Part shown: piece after piece, positions 23,354 to 35,300 of the stretch
Layout of the letters: every line of letters starts with the position of its first letter
How positions within the stretch are numbered: the stretch's first letter is position 1
Source: Hevea brasiliensis
Lineage: Eukaryota; Streptophyta; Magnoliopsida; Malpighiales; Euphorbiaceae
NCBI RefSeq assembly: GCF_030052815.1
Contig: NC_079504.1
Span: forward strand, 55,250,102 to 55,314,101
Length of the DNA: 64,000 nucleotides
Direction: 5' to 3'
Notes under the pieces: generated by a model
What the model was told of the DNA's origin: nothing
Database searches by the model: none
Seen by the model: only the letters and a program-made list of their open reading frames with translations
Translations under genes and position numbers: made by a program

Positions 23354-24169
23354 GTGATTGTGATGTGCTCAATATTAGCCCAACTACACCTGCCCTTGTT
23401 GAATCTGCACCAGTTGTTGATCCAGTACCTTGCGCCTGCATCTCCTCCTAGCACTACTCTTCGTCGTTCTACTAGTGTAAGAGAAACTCCTCATTATCTT
23501 TCTAATTTTCACTGTTACTCTACTATTACAGCCCTTTATGAGCCTCGTTCTTATTGTAAGGCAAGTACTGACGCTCTTTGGCAACAAGCTATGACTGACG
23601 AACTTCAGGCTTTAGAGAAAACTCATACTTGGGATTTAGTTGATCTTCCACCAAACAAGACCCCAATTGGTTGCAAATGGATTTATAAAATAAAGACCCA
23701 TTTTGATGGAACTATTGAACGCTACAAAGCTCGCTTAGTAGCCAAAGGGTACACTCAAAAGTATGGTATTGACTATGAAGAAACTTTTGCTATGGTGGCT
23801 CGATTAACATCTATTCGTAGTCTCTTAGCTATTGCTGCAGTTTGTAAATGGAAACTTTTTCAGATGGATGTCAAAAATGCTTTTCTTCATGGTGATTTAA
23901 CAGAAGAGGTTTATATGCATCCTCCCCCTGGTTATCATTCTCCTCATAAGGTTTGCAAACTTTGGCGAGCCTTATATGGATTAAAACAAGCTCCCAGGGC
24001 CTGGTTTGCCAAATTTAGTTCCACTCTTGCTCAACTTGGTTTTCTCTCTAGTCCACAAGATTCTGCATTATTCACTCGCCGAACTAACAGTGGTATTGTT
24101 CTTCTGTTGCTTTATGTTGATGATATGATAATAATAGGAGATGATTCATCTGGTATTTCAAAGTTATAA
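23354..24169 (+). pseudogene. pol: Copia reverse transcriptase
   Basis: A 271-codon frame with the copia RT domain (RVT_2 type) from about residue 85. Landmarks are WKWIYKIKTHFDGTIERYKARLVAKGYTQ-like text, QMDVKNAFLHGDL, LYGLKQAPRAWF and the active site YVDDM near residues 254-258. The frame ends at a TAA (24167-24169), after which the same frame reads on into the RNase H part. RT motifs are intact, so this is the best preserved part of the element. Confidence 0.93.
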
Positions 24170-24193
24170 CATTATCTCAATCAGCATTTTGAA

Positions 24194-25066
24194 ATGAAAG
24201 ACCTGGGTTCTCTCAGCTATTTTTTTGGTCTTGAAGTTTCTCAAAATTCTGATGGCTATTATCTATCTCAAGCCAAGTATGCATCCGACTTACTTTCTCG
24301 AGTAGGCATCACTGATAGCAGAACAATATCAACCCCATTGGAGCTCAATTGCAAACTTACACCTCTTGATGGCACTCCTCTTGATGATCCTACTTTATAT
24401 CGACGGCTTGTCGGGAGTCTTGTTTATCTCACAGTTACTCGATCTGATATTTCATATGTTGTTAATCTGGTCAGCCAGTTTATGTCTGCTTCTAGCTCAA
24501 CTCATTTCTCTGCAGAACTTCAAATCCTTCGTTATATCAAAGGCACTCTTTTTCATGGTTTGCACTTTTTTGCTACCTCCTGCCCAGTATTATCTGGCTA
24601 CTCTGATGCTGATTGGGCTGGTGATCTGACAGATCGTCGCTCTACAACTGGTTATTGTTTCTTCTTGGGTAATTGTCTTATCTCTTGGCGTAGCAAAAAG
24701 TAAACTGTTGTTGCACGTTCTAGCATAGAATCTAAATATCGTGCTCTTGCTGATGCTACATCTAAATTACTTTGGTTACGGTGGTTATTAACTGATTTGG
24801 GTGTCACTCATTCTTCTGCCACAATGCTTCATTGCGATAAGAGAAGTGCCATATAGATTTCTCATAATGATGTATTTCATGAGCGTACCAAACACATCGA
24901 AATTGATTGTCATTTTGTATGTCATCATGTTGCTCATGGCACCATATGTTTGATTCCTGTCTCCTCTGTCAGCCAAACCGCTGATATATTTACCAAAACT
25001 CATCCTCCCGCTCGCTTTCAGGATCTCTTAAGCAAACTCAAGTTGGCACCTATGCTACCACCTTGA
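24194..25066 (+). pseudogene. pol: Copia RT C-terminus and RNase H
   Basis: Same frame as the preceding RT. It runs to the natural end at 25064-25066 with two internal stops, TAA at 24701-24703 and TAG at 24854-24856. Landmarks are MKDLGSLSYFFGLEV, STPLELNCKL, SDADWAGDLTDRRSTTGYCFFLG (RNase H), ARSSIESKYRALADA, and the typical C-terminus with SQTADIFTKTHPPARFQDL. Copia RNase H degrades the RNA template. Confidence 0.92.
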
Positions 25067-25070
25067 GTTT

Positions 25071-25078
25071 GAGGGGGG
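25071..25078 (+). other. Copia polypurine tract
   Basis: GAGGGGGG directly before the 3' LTR; primes second-strand DNA synthesis. Confidence 0.88.
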
Positions 25079-25304
25079 TGTTAGCATAATTACGGCAATT
25101 AGCATGATTATAAGAGATTTGTGTAGCATAATTACAACAATTAGCATGATTATAGGAGATTTGTGTAAGCATAATTACAACAATTATTATTCTAGTCTAA
25201 ATTAGCTCATATTCTCATGTATAAATAGATATAATATCTCTATAAATAAGACACAGACAAATACACAATCCTTTCCTTCATTACTTGTATTCTTTCTTCT
25301 AACA
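25079..25304 (+). repeat. Copia 3' LTR
   Basis: Mirrors the 5' LTR, with one extra A in the third 42-bp unit and about nine substitutions. It is followed by TATAA, the altered target duplication, and then the rest of the 5' LTR of element B. Confidence 0.93.
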
Positions 25305-25627
25305 TATAATAAGCATGAATGAATTTGTACAAATAAGGATGGATTTGAATTACATAATGATTTTTTAAATGATGATATGAGTATGGATGAATTTTTGTAT
25401 GGAAAATATTATTAAAATTTTAAAACAGGTGAATAGTAAAATTCGTCAATTGATAATAAAATAGGGGAAACTCCGTTAGTTTCTCCGTTGAAAAATAATT
25501 GACATTAAAAGATAAAAAATTCAAAATTATTAAAGGAATAAAGTAAGATAAGATAGGGTGCTCCAGCACCGAATGTAGCACGCCTCGCTCAGCTATACTG
25601 TAGTCGGGCGAGGGGTATCACATTTAT

Positions 25628-25639
25628 TGGTATTAGAGC
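25628..25639 (+). other. Element B primer binding site
   Basis: TGGTATTAGAGC, 11 of 12 bases of the initiator tRNA-Met complement, five bases after the 5' LTR as in D. Confidence 0.85.
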
Positions 25640-25796
25640 ACGGTTTAGGCATTCCTAGGCATAGATAGATGGAAAGGATAGTGTGCATAACATGCATTGC
25701 ATTCATATGAGTTGAGGTAACACTAATGTAGATCTGTTTTCTCTAGTAAGGTGAAGAAATAAGGAAGTAGCAGCTCCTTGACTATTTACATCATGT

Positions 25797-25834
25797 AAAT
25801 TTCGAGGATGAAATTTTTGTTAGAGGGGAAGAAT
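25797..25834 (+). other. Element B pre-PPT hairpin and polypurine tract
   Basis: AAATTTCG (25797-25804), loop AGGA, TGAAATTT (25809-25816): an 8-bp stem with one G-T wobble. The purine tract AGAGGGGAAGAAT (25822-25834) touches the 3' LTR. Keeping these signals in an element without genes suggests it was mobilised as such. Confidence 0.8.
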
Positions 25835-28800
25835 TGTAACACCCTCACTGTAACAATTCTGTACATTCTACTGTTCCGGTGATCAGTGTCGGTCTGGACA
25901 GCTAAAACATATGGAAAAATATTTAGACTAGAGTGAGGAGTCATAAATAACTCAAATAATAATAAGAAAAATTTAGAAGTAAAATACAACCAAGTTAAAT
26001 GAGCTGGTGCCCTAGCGATGGGTAACCTAGTTGGAAGTTGCGGTCTTTACAGCTAGAAGCTCTAAACCTGAGAGAAAATTCATAAAATAATTTTTGGGAC
26101 TCCAGAGAAGAGTCATTGAGGTTTCTATGGCATTAGAATACCAAGAAAAGGCTTAGAAAAAATTTTCGATCGGTACAGATGATTTTGGTTTAATAAGCCA
26201 AACGAAGGGCATTTTGATTATTTCATCTTCAGAGATAATTTTTTACCAACCTGTCTAGTTAACTAAATAATTATTATGACATAAAATATAAATAAATATT
26301 GCTAAAAATTGAATTGAAAATGAGTAGAAAAGGAAAAGGAAAGAAAATGAATTAAATAGGAATTTTGACATCACTATAATGTCATTAAAACACTTCTATC
26401 CAATCCCATTGTGACACCTACTTATAAACCTAATTAAAAGAGATAAAATTGAGTAAAATTAGAACACAATTCTGCACTCATCTTCCCTAATCTGCCAGCA
26501 AACTTTTCTCTCAACCTCCATGAGTGTTGTTTCATCTCTTTCTTCCATTCCCATGAGTTCTCACTACTAAACCCTAAGTATCTTTCATTAAAACTTGTCT
26601 ACACCTCTTCAGAAAGTGTTTGGATGCTAAAAAAAGCCAAGAAAGTGAAGGAAAATTTAAGATTGGATGAGGGAAAATTCTGTTTACACAAGGGTTAGTG
26701 CTTAATCCTTTTTCTTTTCTTTAGATTTTGTGTTAGTCTCATGAATTGTGCTAGGAAATTGAGAAATTGAATAAATATGTGCATATTTGGGTCTCTAAAA
26801 ATTTTGGTAGCTTTATGGAGGGAAGTAGTTCTGATTATTTTGATGGATTAAAGTGGATTAGAGGTGGTTTTTGAAGTGTATATGTAGAGTGATAATGAAT
26901 CAGTATGTTTAATTGATGTATGTGCATGAATGGACATTTGAAAACTAGGGTTTGAGGCATGAAATTTGGGTTTTTCTCTTGTTTTGGTGAATGCAAGTCC
27001 TAATGGTCAATTAGTAACCATTTGGCTACGTTTGATGAGGAACTGAAGTGAATTATTGCTTTCGATTTGAGGTTGGGTATGCTGCCTCATAGGACTTGCA
27101 GGTCTGGATGTGAGTCCAACATGTTTGGGTAGCTATAACTTGAGTTGTGTAGGTTCAATTGGTGCAAGGCCAATTGGACATGAAATTAGACACATAATGG
27201 CACAACTTTGATGAAGGAACCCTATCCAGAAACTAAACTTAGAATGTCCTAAAAATTGACCAAATCTGAGTAGCTCCAATTCTGCCTGGGCAAAATGACT
27301 AAATGAAGAGTGTTCATTCATTTAGTCACAACTCAGTGTAGAAAGGTCCAATTGACCTAAATTTTTACCAGTGGAAAGCTGAGACATAGACCTACAACTT
27401 TCATAAAGAAAACAAACCCAAATTTTGACCATAACATATCCAAAAACTTACCTGCATTCAGTGTACAAAAACTACAGAATTGATTTTGCCCAAAAATTCT
27501 GGAAAAATTGTAATCCGGCCAGTTATGGTGCTTATGCCATAACTTGAGTAACGAAACTCCAAATGGAGTGATTCAAAAAAGGAAATCAAACTAGATACAT
27601 AAACAAACAACTTTCATGAAGAAAGATTAGCTAAATTCTCATTTTAGCATAGACCGGTGAAATAGTAAACATAGGATATAAAAAACTGAAAATTTGGAAA
27701 TACTTTTAAAAGGCTTTAAATTGCAATTGGCAATCAATGCCAACAAATTTAGAACCCAAAATATGGGATCTTAGTGCAATTAAAATTAACACACCTATTA
27801 TATATGAAAAGTCAACAATTTGAGTGAATAGTAATGTATAAATAGTAATCTTAAAGACATAAGAAATAATAAAAGAAATTAAAGAAGTCATTATGAGTAA
27901 TGTATAAATATATATTGTAATTGGTGAATTTGAATGACTTAATGAACACCAAAAATCTTGTGAATAGGTAATTGAGACTTATACTCTCAACACCAATGGA
28001 ATTCATAATATATTAGCAATACAACTTGAAGTATGAAATGTAATTTATATGAATAGATTGTTGAATGTATAAATGAGATAAAAGTGTCATTTGGGATTTA
28101 GGTTCCCATCAAGAGAGAAAGGAAAAATGTTTTGAATGTGAATGGTACATGAGATCAAATGAATGTGAATTGTAATTAGTATGAATATTACGATGAATGC
28201 ATAAGTTACCTAGAAATGTGAATTTGGAAATTATGCTTCCACTATATACAAAATTAGAATGCTATAAAAATATAAATGAAAAATATAATGAAATGATGAA
28301 ATATATAAACTCTTAATGGTACTAATGTGCCCATGTATTACCTAGACATGTGTGTCTGATTGGATAGATTGGCATGCCAATAGGGTATTATTTTAGCAGT
28401 ACTGTGAAAGGCTTTAAGCCTATATCCATGGCTTTATGTCCGCACTCATGGCTTTATGCCCGCACTTATGGCTTTTATGCCCGATTATGTGTTTTCATGA
28501 CTTTTTTGCCATATTGATTGCATACGTGGTTGACGTACTAAGCTTACACGTCCCATGGTATGACAGCCCGAAACATTACGGTGTCTAGGGCCAATGACAC
28601 GTTATCCAGTTTAGTTAGCCTGTCATAGGTTACTTAGGCAGTCTAATTTATTATAATAAGTTACGAATATTAGCAATTAAAAATGCTAGAAAGCAAATAA
28701 ATGAGTAAGAAGTTCTGAAATAAATTAGATTAGCTCTAAAAATTTGTTTCTTAGAAGGGTCTGAAGTAAATTAGATTAGTTCTAAAAATTTAAAATATTA

Positions 28801-29725
28801 CGAAATGATTATAAACAACTTAGAAGGTATCAAGGAAGTGATAAAAAGACTAGTAGAAGAATTATAACTTAAATAACATTACAAATGTGACTTACATAGG
28901 ACTATAAGTTTAAATTTTAGATTATTCGTATTTGGTACATTATTAATGCAAATTTCTGAACTGAGCACCTCCAAAGAAAAACATGGCAGGATAGAGGATA
29001 GTTAATATTAGAAACTAAATTAATTATAGATCTAAATTATTCGAATTATAGTTTATTTCTAGCTTTATTTGTATATTATTTTCTTGCTATATTATTGCAC
29101 TACTAAGCAGAAATGCTTAGCGCGATGGATTTGTTTCCTCGCGCAGGTACTGAAGGTAAAGCCCAGTAAATATTAAATAGAGATTTTGGAGTTCTGATCT
29201 GTATAAGTGTCAAGATTGTCACCTCCTTAGCAATACATATGGATAGGGCTCACATTAGTGATATAATGTAATTTGTGAATTATAATTATTTATCTTGTTG
29301 TAATGAAAATTAGGAAATTGTATGTAATATGCACCTTATGCAAATTATGAATTTATGCAATTAGTTTGCTAATTATGTAAACTAATGAAATTGAGAATTT
29401 TGATATATGTAATAAGCATGAATGAATTTGTACAAATAAGGATGGATTTGAATTAATTAATGATTTTTGAAATGATGATATGAGTATGGATGAATTATTG
29501 TATGGAAAATATTATTGAAATTTTCAAACAGGTGAATAGTGGAACACGTCAATCGATAATAAAATAGGGGAAACTCCGTTAGTTTCTCCATCGAAAAATA
29601 ATTGACATTAAAAGATAATAAATTCAAAATTATTAAAAAAATAAAGTAAGGTAAGATAGGATGCTCCGGCACCGAATGTAGCACGCCTCACTTAGCTACA
29701 TTGTAGTTGGGTGAGGGGTGTCACA
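25835..29725 (+). repeat. Element B 3' LTR
   Basis: 3,891 bp, TGTAACACCCTCACTG start and GGGGTGTCACA end, uninterrupted. It has the CCAATTGG-type hairpin (27153-27178), minisatellite (28411-28484), CTAAGCA-GAAA-TGCTTAG hairpin (29103-29120), and an intact second stem GCGCGA (29120-29125)/TCGCGC (29139-29144). It serves as the uninterrupted reference for the copia target site (near 29410). Confidence 0.93.
29103..29144 (+). other. Double hairpin in B 3' LTR
   Basis: Stem 1 CTAAGCA/TGCTTAG with GAAA loop (29103-29120). Stem 2 GCGCGA/TCGCGC (29120-29125, 29139-29144), sharing one G with stem 1. It lies about 620 bp before the LTR end, the same place as in alpha-family LTRs but with different stem bases. 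Confidence 0.75.
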
Positions 29726-29730
29726 AGGTT

Positions 29731-32298
29731 GGTGTTCCATTTTTGCAGCCATGGAAGTTCAAAATGTTTAGCTTTTTTTTACATGTAAATGGTGATTTCA
29801 GGTGTTGATTTAAGTGCTAAAATGTATAGGATGATTTGCCATACAAATAGTTCGAATTGTAAGTTTGAAAATTGAAAATGGAAGCTTGATGTATATGTGT
29901 AACTTGAGCAGCCTTATGGTGAAATTGGAAGTGTTTAATTGCATGGAATGGTTTGTTAAATTATGGTACTAAAAGTGGCATAATATATATATGATTTAGT
30001 AGTGAATATATATGTAATTTGATGATGGAAGCTATATGTAATGGTTAGGAGTGTTATGTGGATATATTGTTTAGAATTGGATATTGTGAAATGGAAGTGT
30101 AATTGGTGTATTGTCAAATGGTTATATTCTGCCCAAAGTGACTATAATGTAAAGTGATGAATGGTTGTGGTATGATACAAAAGCAGAATTAGGTTTGGGA
30201 AGTGAAGTATAGCTAGTTGAATGTGTGATTGGTTGGTGCTTTAAAAATGTGTTAAGGGCAGTATGTATGTTAGGCTATAAATGGAATTGTGTGACTCCAA
30301 ATGGTATGAGGACAATTGTAAGTGAAACTAAGCACAAAATATGCCAACTTTCATGAAGAAAACAGACCTAAATTATGTCCAGAAAGTGACATGAAAACTG
30401 ACCAAATCCGGATTGGTAACATTTCAAACCTTTAAATTGACCATTTGAACAGCAGTCAGTATTTTAGCCATAACTCACTCAAAACAGGTCCAAATGACCT
30501 AAAATTTATATGGTTGGAAAGCTTAGACATAGGGCTACAATTTTGGTTAAGACCACCAAACCCATAAATGACCATAAGCAAGTCAAAATGCTTGCAAAAT
30601 TTCGGGTTATAAAACCTGCCAGAATTGGAAATGACCTAAAAATGACCTAAGTTTGCCATTTTAGTGCAACCTGTCCAGCAATAGTAAAATGACCATAACT
30701 TGGTCTAGTAAGCTCCAAATGACCTAAATTTTGTGGCAAAAGTTCAATAAGATAAAGACCTACAACTTTGTAATTCTGAACAGAACCCAGAAACTGAGGG
30801 AACTAGGTCATCCGGCTAGGTCAAAACAGCATACCAAAATCCGATAAATTGCAATACACTTGAAAAATGAAATTGGTAACATATACCAACACTGAAGGAC
30901 TATAAAATGTGACATATTGGCAACATTAGAATTGACTCACTTAGAGTGCATTAAAGGTCAACATTATAGGTTGACTAATGAAAGCAATAGTATTAAATAA
31001 ATTTAATTATTGAACCTTATTATTAGAAACAATTTAAATGAGTACTGAAACACTTTAAATGGTGTGTTTCAGTTAGCAAAGACTCAGAGAAGGGTAAATA
31101 ACTACTGAGTCAAGGCCAAGAGGCTATTCATCAGAGGCTTGTGCACAGCAGTTATTTCTTTTGAATTTTCAATTGAAATAAATTATGACAATTCGTATGT
31201 TATTGCTTAAATTGTGGAAAATTTGTTTGAATGAAATTTGATGGATACTTATTGCTTGAAAAATATTGCAAATGGTTTGAAACCATAGCTATCATTTATA
31301 TTTGATTGAATTCCTCGCTAGCTTGTCTAGTGGGATGAATTGGCTTTGAATTCCCTCTCTAGCTGAAGTGTTGAGGTGTGTGCCAGTTGAAGACAAATAC
31401 GATGAGTACTCATATAATTGTTAGCTAGCTATGTTATTCTTCATTAGCCATTGGCTTTTAGGATGAATTGGACTTTGGAATCATGATTAAGTTGTGTGTG
31501 TGATTTATTGGTATTTATTGAGACATTATGAAATGGAGTTTAATTCTTTATGATGTTCTCTGTCTTTTGAATTTAACTATAATTTGAAGTATCCACAGTT
31601 TATATGATTTATGGTTTATGATTTTAAATTGCATTTTTTTAATGTTATACACTACTGAGACATTGGCTCAGCGATAGCTTTTTCATTGCTGTCGCAGGCA
31701 GACAGACGGACAAAGCAGTGAATAGGTTGCTTGTGCTACATTTTGGGATTCTGCCGGGAATATTGAGTATACCATCTTTTTGTAATTTTTGTTGGAATAT
31801 ATGTGTACTGTATGTATATATTACACTAAGTCTTGAGCAGTTGTAAACTAAAGTTGTAATATATTTCTCTTATCTCAGCTTTTAAACTACTCACTCATTT
31901 TGTAGTCTATTTTTGGAACTACTAAAAATTTGTGTTGAGTTGTGTTTGACAAATGTTGAGAAAATTGATTTGTGTTGAGCTATATTGGAGTTTGGGAATG
32001 AAACAAACATATTGGAAGTGCTTTTTACAGGTTTTTGAAGAGCTATTTTATTTAAAATACAAACGGTACTCTGCCAAAATTTTTATAGAATCTAGTGATA
32101 TTACAAATTTGTTGTGTAATTTAATTTGAGTAAAAAGTTTTGAAACCTGTCGAAAGTGCTCACCACTGTAAAAAGAAAGAAGAAAAGGTTTAAAATCCCT
32201 TATAGTGCATTTAATGGGTTATCAGTAGACGAAGTTTGATAATTTATTAGGTATACTACGAGATCATGTTATGCCTTACGGAGGGGTAAGGTCTGACA
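29731..32298 (+). repeat. Element C 5' LTR, second part
   Basis: Continues C after element B (GGTGTTCCATTTTTGCAGCC, compare 56789-56810 in the 3' LTR) and ends GGTCTGACA at 32298. It carries ACTGAAACAC/GTGTTTCAGT (31044-31073, 10 perfect pairs), GACTCAG/CTGAGTC (31081-31111), CTGAG/CTCAG (31655-31671) and GCGATAGC/GCTGTCGC (31671-31695, one wobble). The CCAATTGG hairpin is decayed here (30295-30321). Together with 16092-17110 the LTR is about 3,587 bp. Confidence 0.9.
31044..31111 (+). other. Hairpin pair a/b in C 5' LTR
   Basis: Stem a ACTGAAACAC/GTGTTTCAGT with a 10-nt loop, followed 7 nt later by stem b GACTCAG/CTGAGTC with a 17-nt loop. The same pair occurs in F (33543-33610, reverse) and A (5921-5988); E has stem a plus a different stem b. 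Confidence 0.75.
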
Positions 32299-32307
32299 TG
32301 TTTTAGT

Positions 32308-35300
32308 TGTCACACCCTACCCCTCTGTAAGGCATAGCATGATCCCTTAGTATACCTAATGAATTACCAACTTCGTCTACTGATAACCCATTAAATACAC
32401 TACAAGGGATTTTAAAACTTTTCTTACTTCTTTTTACAGTGGCGAGCACTATTTACAAGTGTTAAAAAAAATTTTTTTTAACTGAAGAGAAACAGCTAAC
32501 ACATTTAAATTATTAGTAATTTCTGTAAAAAATTTTGGCGGAGTGCCATTTGTATTTTGAATAAAATAGTTCTTCAAAAACTTATAAAAGGTACTTCAAA
32601 TATATTTTTCAATCTCAAACTCCAAAATTTAATCAACACAAATATGATTCTCAACATTTGTCAACTCAAATCCACAATAATTTTTCAGTATTTTCAAAGG
32701 CTGAGATAAAAGAAATATATCACAATATTTACAAACCAAAATAATTTACAATTTATTTTACAACTTCAATGTGCAATTTTAGTTTATAACTGCTCAAAAC
32801 CAAGAACATTATATATAAACAGTGAAAATACATTACAATACAAATTGCAAAATATGGTATACTCAATATACCCGATGATCTCTCAGTGTAGTACTAGCAG
32901 CCTAGTCTGCTGCCCTGTCAGTCTATCTACCTACGACAGCAATGAAAAGCTATCGCTGAGCCATTGTCTCAATGGTGCACAACATTAACCAAATACAACT
33001 TTAAAACACAAATCATAAGTCATATAAATAATGGATACTTAAAACCATAGTTAAATTCAAAGACAATGAATGTCATAAAGAATTTAAACTCCATTTCACA
33101 ATATCACAATAAATATCAACAAATCACATACACAGCTTAATCATGTTCCAAAGTTCAATTTTTCCAAAAAGTCGATGGCTAGTGAGGGATTCAATTTGTC
33201 CCAAAAGCCAATGGCTAATGAGGAATAACATGGCTAGCTAGCAATAATATGAGTACTCATTCTATTCGTCCTCAACAAGCACACGCCTCAACACTTCAGC
33301 CAGAGAGGGAATTCAATTCGTCCCACTAGACAAGCTAGCGAGGAATTCAATCAATATACATGATAGCTATGGTTTCAAACCATTTACAATGCTTTTCAAT
33401 CAATAAGTATCCATCAAATATCAATCAAACAATTTTTCATAATTTAAAACAATAATATAAAAATAGTCATCATTTACTTCAATTGAAAATTCAAAAGAAA
33501 TAATTGTTGTGCACAAACCTTTGATAACTGCCTCTTGGCCCTGACTCAGTGTTTCATTCCCCTTCCCTGAGTCTTTGCTAACTGAAACACCCAATTTGAA
33601 GTGTTTCAGTACTCATTTAAACTGACTCTAACAATAAGGCTTAATAATTAATTTATTAAATTCCATTATTTCCTTAGTCAACCTAAGATGTTGACCCTCG
33701 ATGCAATCTAGGTGAATTAGGTTTTAATGTTACCAATATGTCACATTTTATAGCCTTTTAGTATTGGTACATGTTACCAAATTCATTTTTATGTATAGTG
33801 CATTTTATTGCAATTTGTCGGATTCCGGTATACTAATTTGACCTAGCCGAATGACCTAGTTCCCTCAGTTTTCGGGTTTCGGTCAAAACTACAAACTTGT
33901 AGGACTATGTCTTATTACACGCGGGGCAAAATTTCAAGTCATTCTGAGTTATGTAGACCAAGTTATGGTCAATTTACCAATGCTGGTCAAAATGTATCAA
34001 AATGGTCACTTTAGGTCATTTTTAGGTCACTTTTGGTTCGGTCAGTTTTTGGACCCGAACTTGTACAAGCTATTTGGCTTGGTTATGGCCATTTATGGGC
34101 ATTGGTGTCTTCATAAGAATTGTAGATAAATGTCTGAACTATTCATGATAAAAATTTTAGATCAATTGGACCATTTTTGAGTGAGTTATGGCCAAATCAC
34201 TAACTGCTGCCCAAATGGTAAATTTTCAGGCTTTCAATGCACTAATCCAGATTTGGTCATTTTTCAAGTCACCTTCCAAGTAGAATTTTGGTAAGCTTCC
34301 TTCATGAAAGTTGGCACTTTTTGTGCTTAGTTTCACCTCCAATTGGTCTCATACCAATTGGAGTCACACACTTAAGGTTCTAAGGCAAAACACACACTGC
34401 CCTGCTATACACTCTTCATCACATACCAAAGGACACATTTAACACTTACCAAGTTACACATCCATGCCAATTCTGGTTTGTACCATAACATAAACACATT
34501 TTACTTCACATTGTTGGTCATCTTTGCAGCTTGTAACCACACTCAATATGCACATTATACTACAGAATTTTCCATGTGCAAATTACAAACAATTTAACCA
34601 CATAGTATAGCTCATTTACATTAGTATAGCTCATTTACATGTCCAAACTCAAACCTTTATACACATGTACATGCTACCATAACCAGCACCATAATTCAAC
34701 AATAATATTCCATAAACCAAACCATGAAATAACACATTTTGGTCTACACTTCAAGTTTGCTGAATTGTACATCTCTCCAATTAGCTTCCAAGCTTCCAAA
34801 ATCAAGTGTACTTTCACATATAAATTTAGTATACATCACCCAATTTATTCCTACACACATAAACACTTACATTAACTCTTTAATCTACCATTTACATGCA
34901 AGGATAAACTGCTCTTACTGAAGTTCCATGGCTACAAAAAATATACCTCTCCCTTAACTCATCAAACTTCAAAAATCCTTCCACAATTCAACTACCCATA
35001 ACATCCATACAAAGTTTAATGAAACAAGCATAAAAAATACAATTTTATGCTGCCTATCTACTGCCCAAGTTGTGTAGAACAATTTTAGTGAAGGAATCAA
35101 CTGGAAAAATGGCTTGGATCATGGGAGATGGAAGCTTGGCCATGGACGGCCATAGAGGTTTCTTTCTCCTTAGTTTCGGCCGGCTTTTGGGAGGTTGAAG
35201 AAGATGAGCAATCTGTCCAAAATATGCTGATTATATGCCCACTTAATTGAGTTAGTTTACCATTAAGTAAGGGTTTAATATTGTTTATTCTAAAGTTTTC

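Larger units (their letters stand above)
20704..25304 (+). mobile_element. Ty1/copia retrotransposon, complete but degenerate
   Basis: 4,601 bp with LTRs of 225 and 226 bp, a primer site directly after the 5' LTR, domain order Gag-PR-IN-RT-RNase H (the copia order), and a polypurine tract. Flanks TGTAA (20699-20703) and TATAA (25305-25309) are the target duplication with one change; the empty site is visible at 29401-29420 in the 3' LTR of B. By hand the two LTRs differ at about nine bases plus one indel (roughly 4%), so this is a fairly young insertion, yet all domains carry stops. Confidence 0.95.
17111..25622 (+). repeat. Element B 5' LTR (split by copia)
   Basis: TGTAACACCCTCACTG start and GGGGTATCACA end. 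Without the copia insertion and its target duplication it is about 3,906 bp, against 3,891 bp for the 3' LTR. It carries the CAATTGG/CCAATTG hairpin (18442-18466), minisatellite (19695-19769), CTAAGCA/TGCTTAG hairpin with GAAA loop (20394-20411), and a decayed second stem (20411-20435). The repeated CCATAACT modules lie around 18610 and 18828. No protein-coding gene visible outside the copia element. Confidence 0.9.
25623..25834 (+). other. Element B internal region, 212 bp, non-coding
   Basis: The first ~150 bp (primer site, GCACGGTTTAGGCATT, CATTGCATT..GAG, GGTAACACTAATG.AGATCTGTTT) parallel the untranslated leader of D from 62675. The last ~40 bp (TTTCGAGGATGAAATTT and the purine tract) are the usual 3' end of a gypsy element. 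Between them all of gag and pol is missing. No frame longer than a few dozen codons exists. Confidence 0.9.
17111..29725 (+). mobile_element. Element B: non-autonomous gypsy-type element with giant LTRs
   Basis: Two beta-family LTRs (17111-25622, containing a copia insertion; 25835-29725) enclose only 212 bp (25623-25834), which hold a primer site and a polypurine tract but no gag or pol. The flanks AGGGT (17106-17110) and AGGTT (29726-29730) form a 5-bp target duplication with one change. It is inserted in the 5' LTR of element C. The internal 5' end resembles the leader of element D at 62675-62800, so B looks like a deletion derivative of a D-like parent that would depend on proteins in trans (inference). 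It compares with LARD/TRIM-type elements, but with the size proportions reversed: huge LTRs, minimal inside. Confidence 0.9.

Noticed and set aside
34639..34921. Two overlapping small frames in the F LTR
   Set aside because: Histidine/isoleucine-rich chance translations of AT-rich LTR sequence; no counterpart in A or C.
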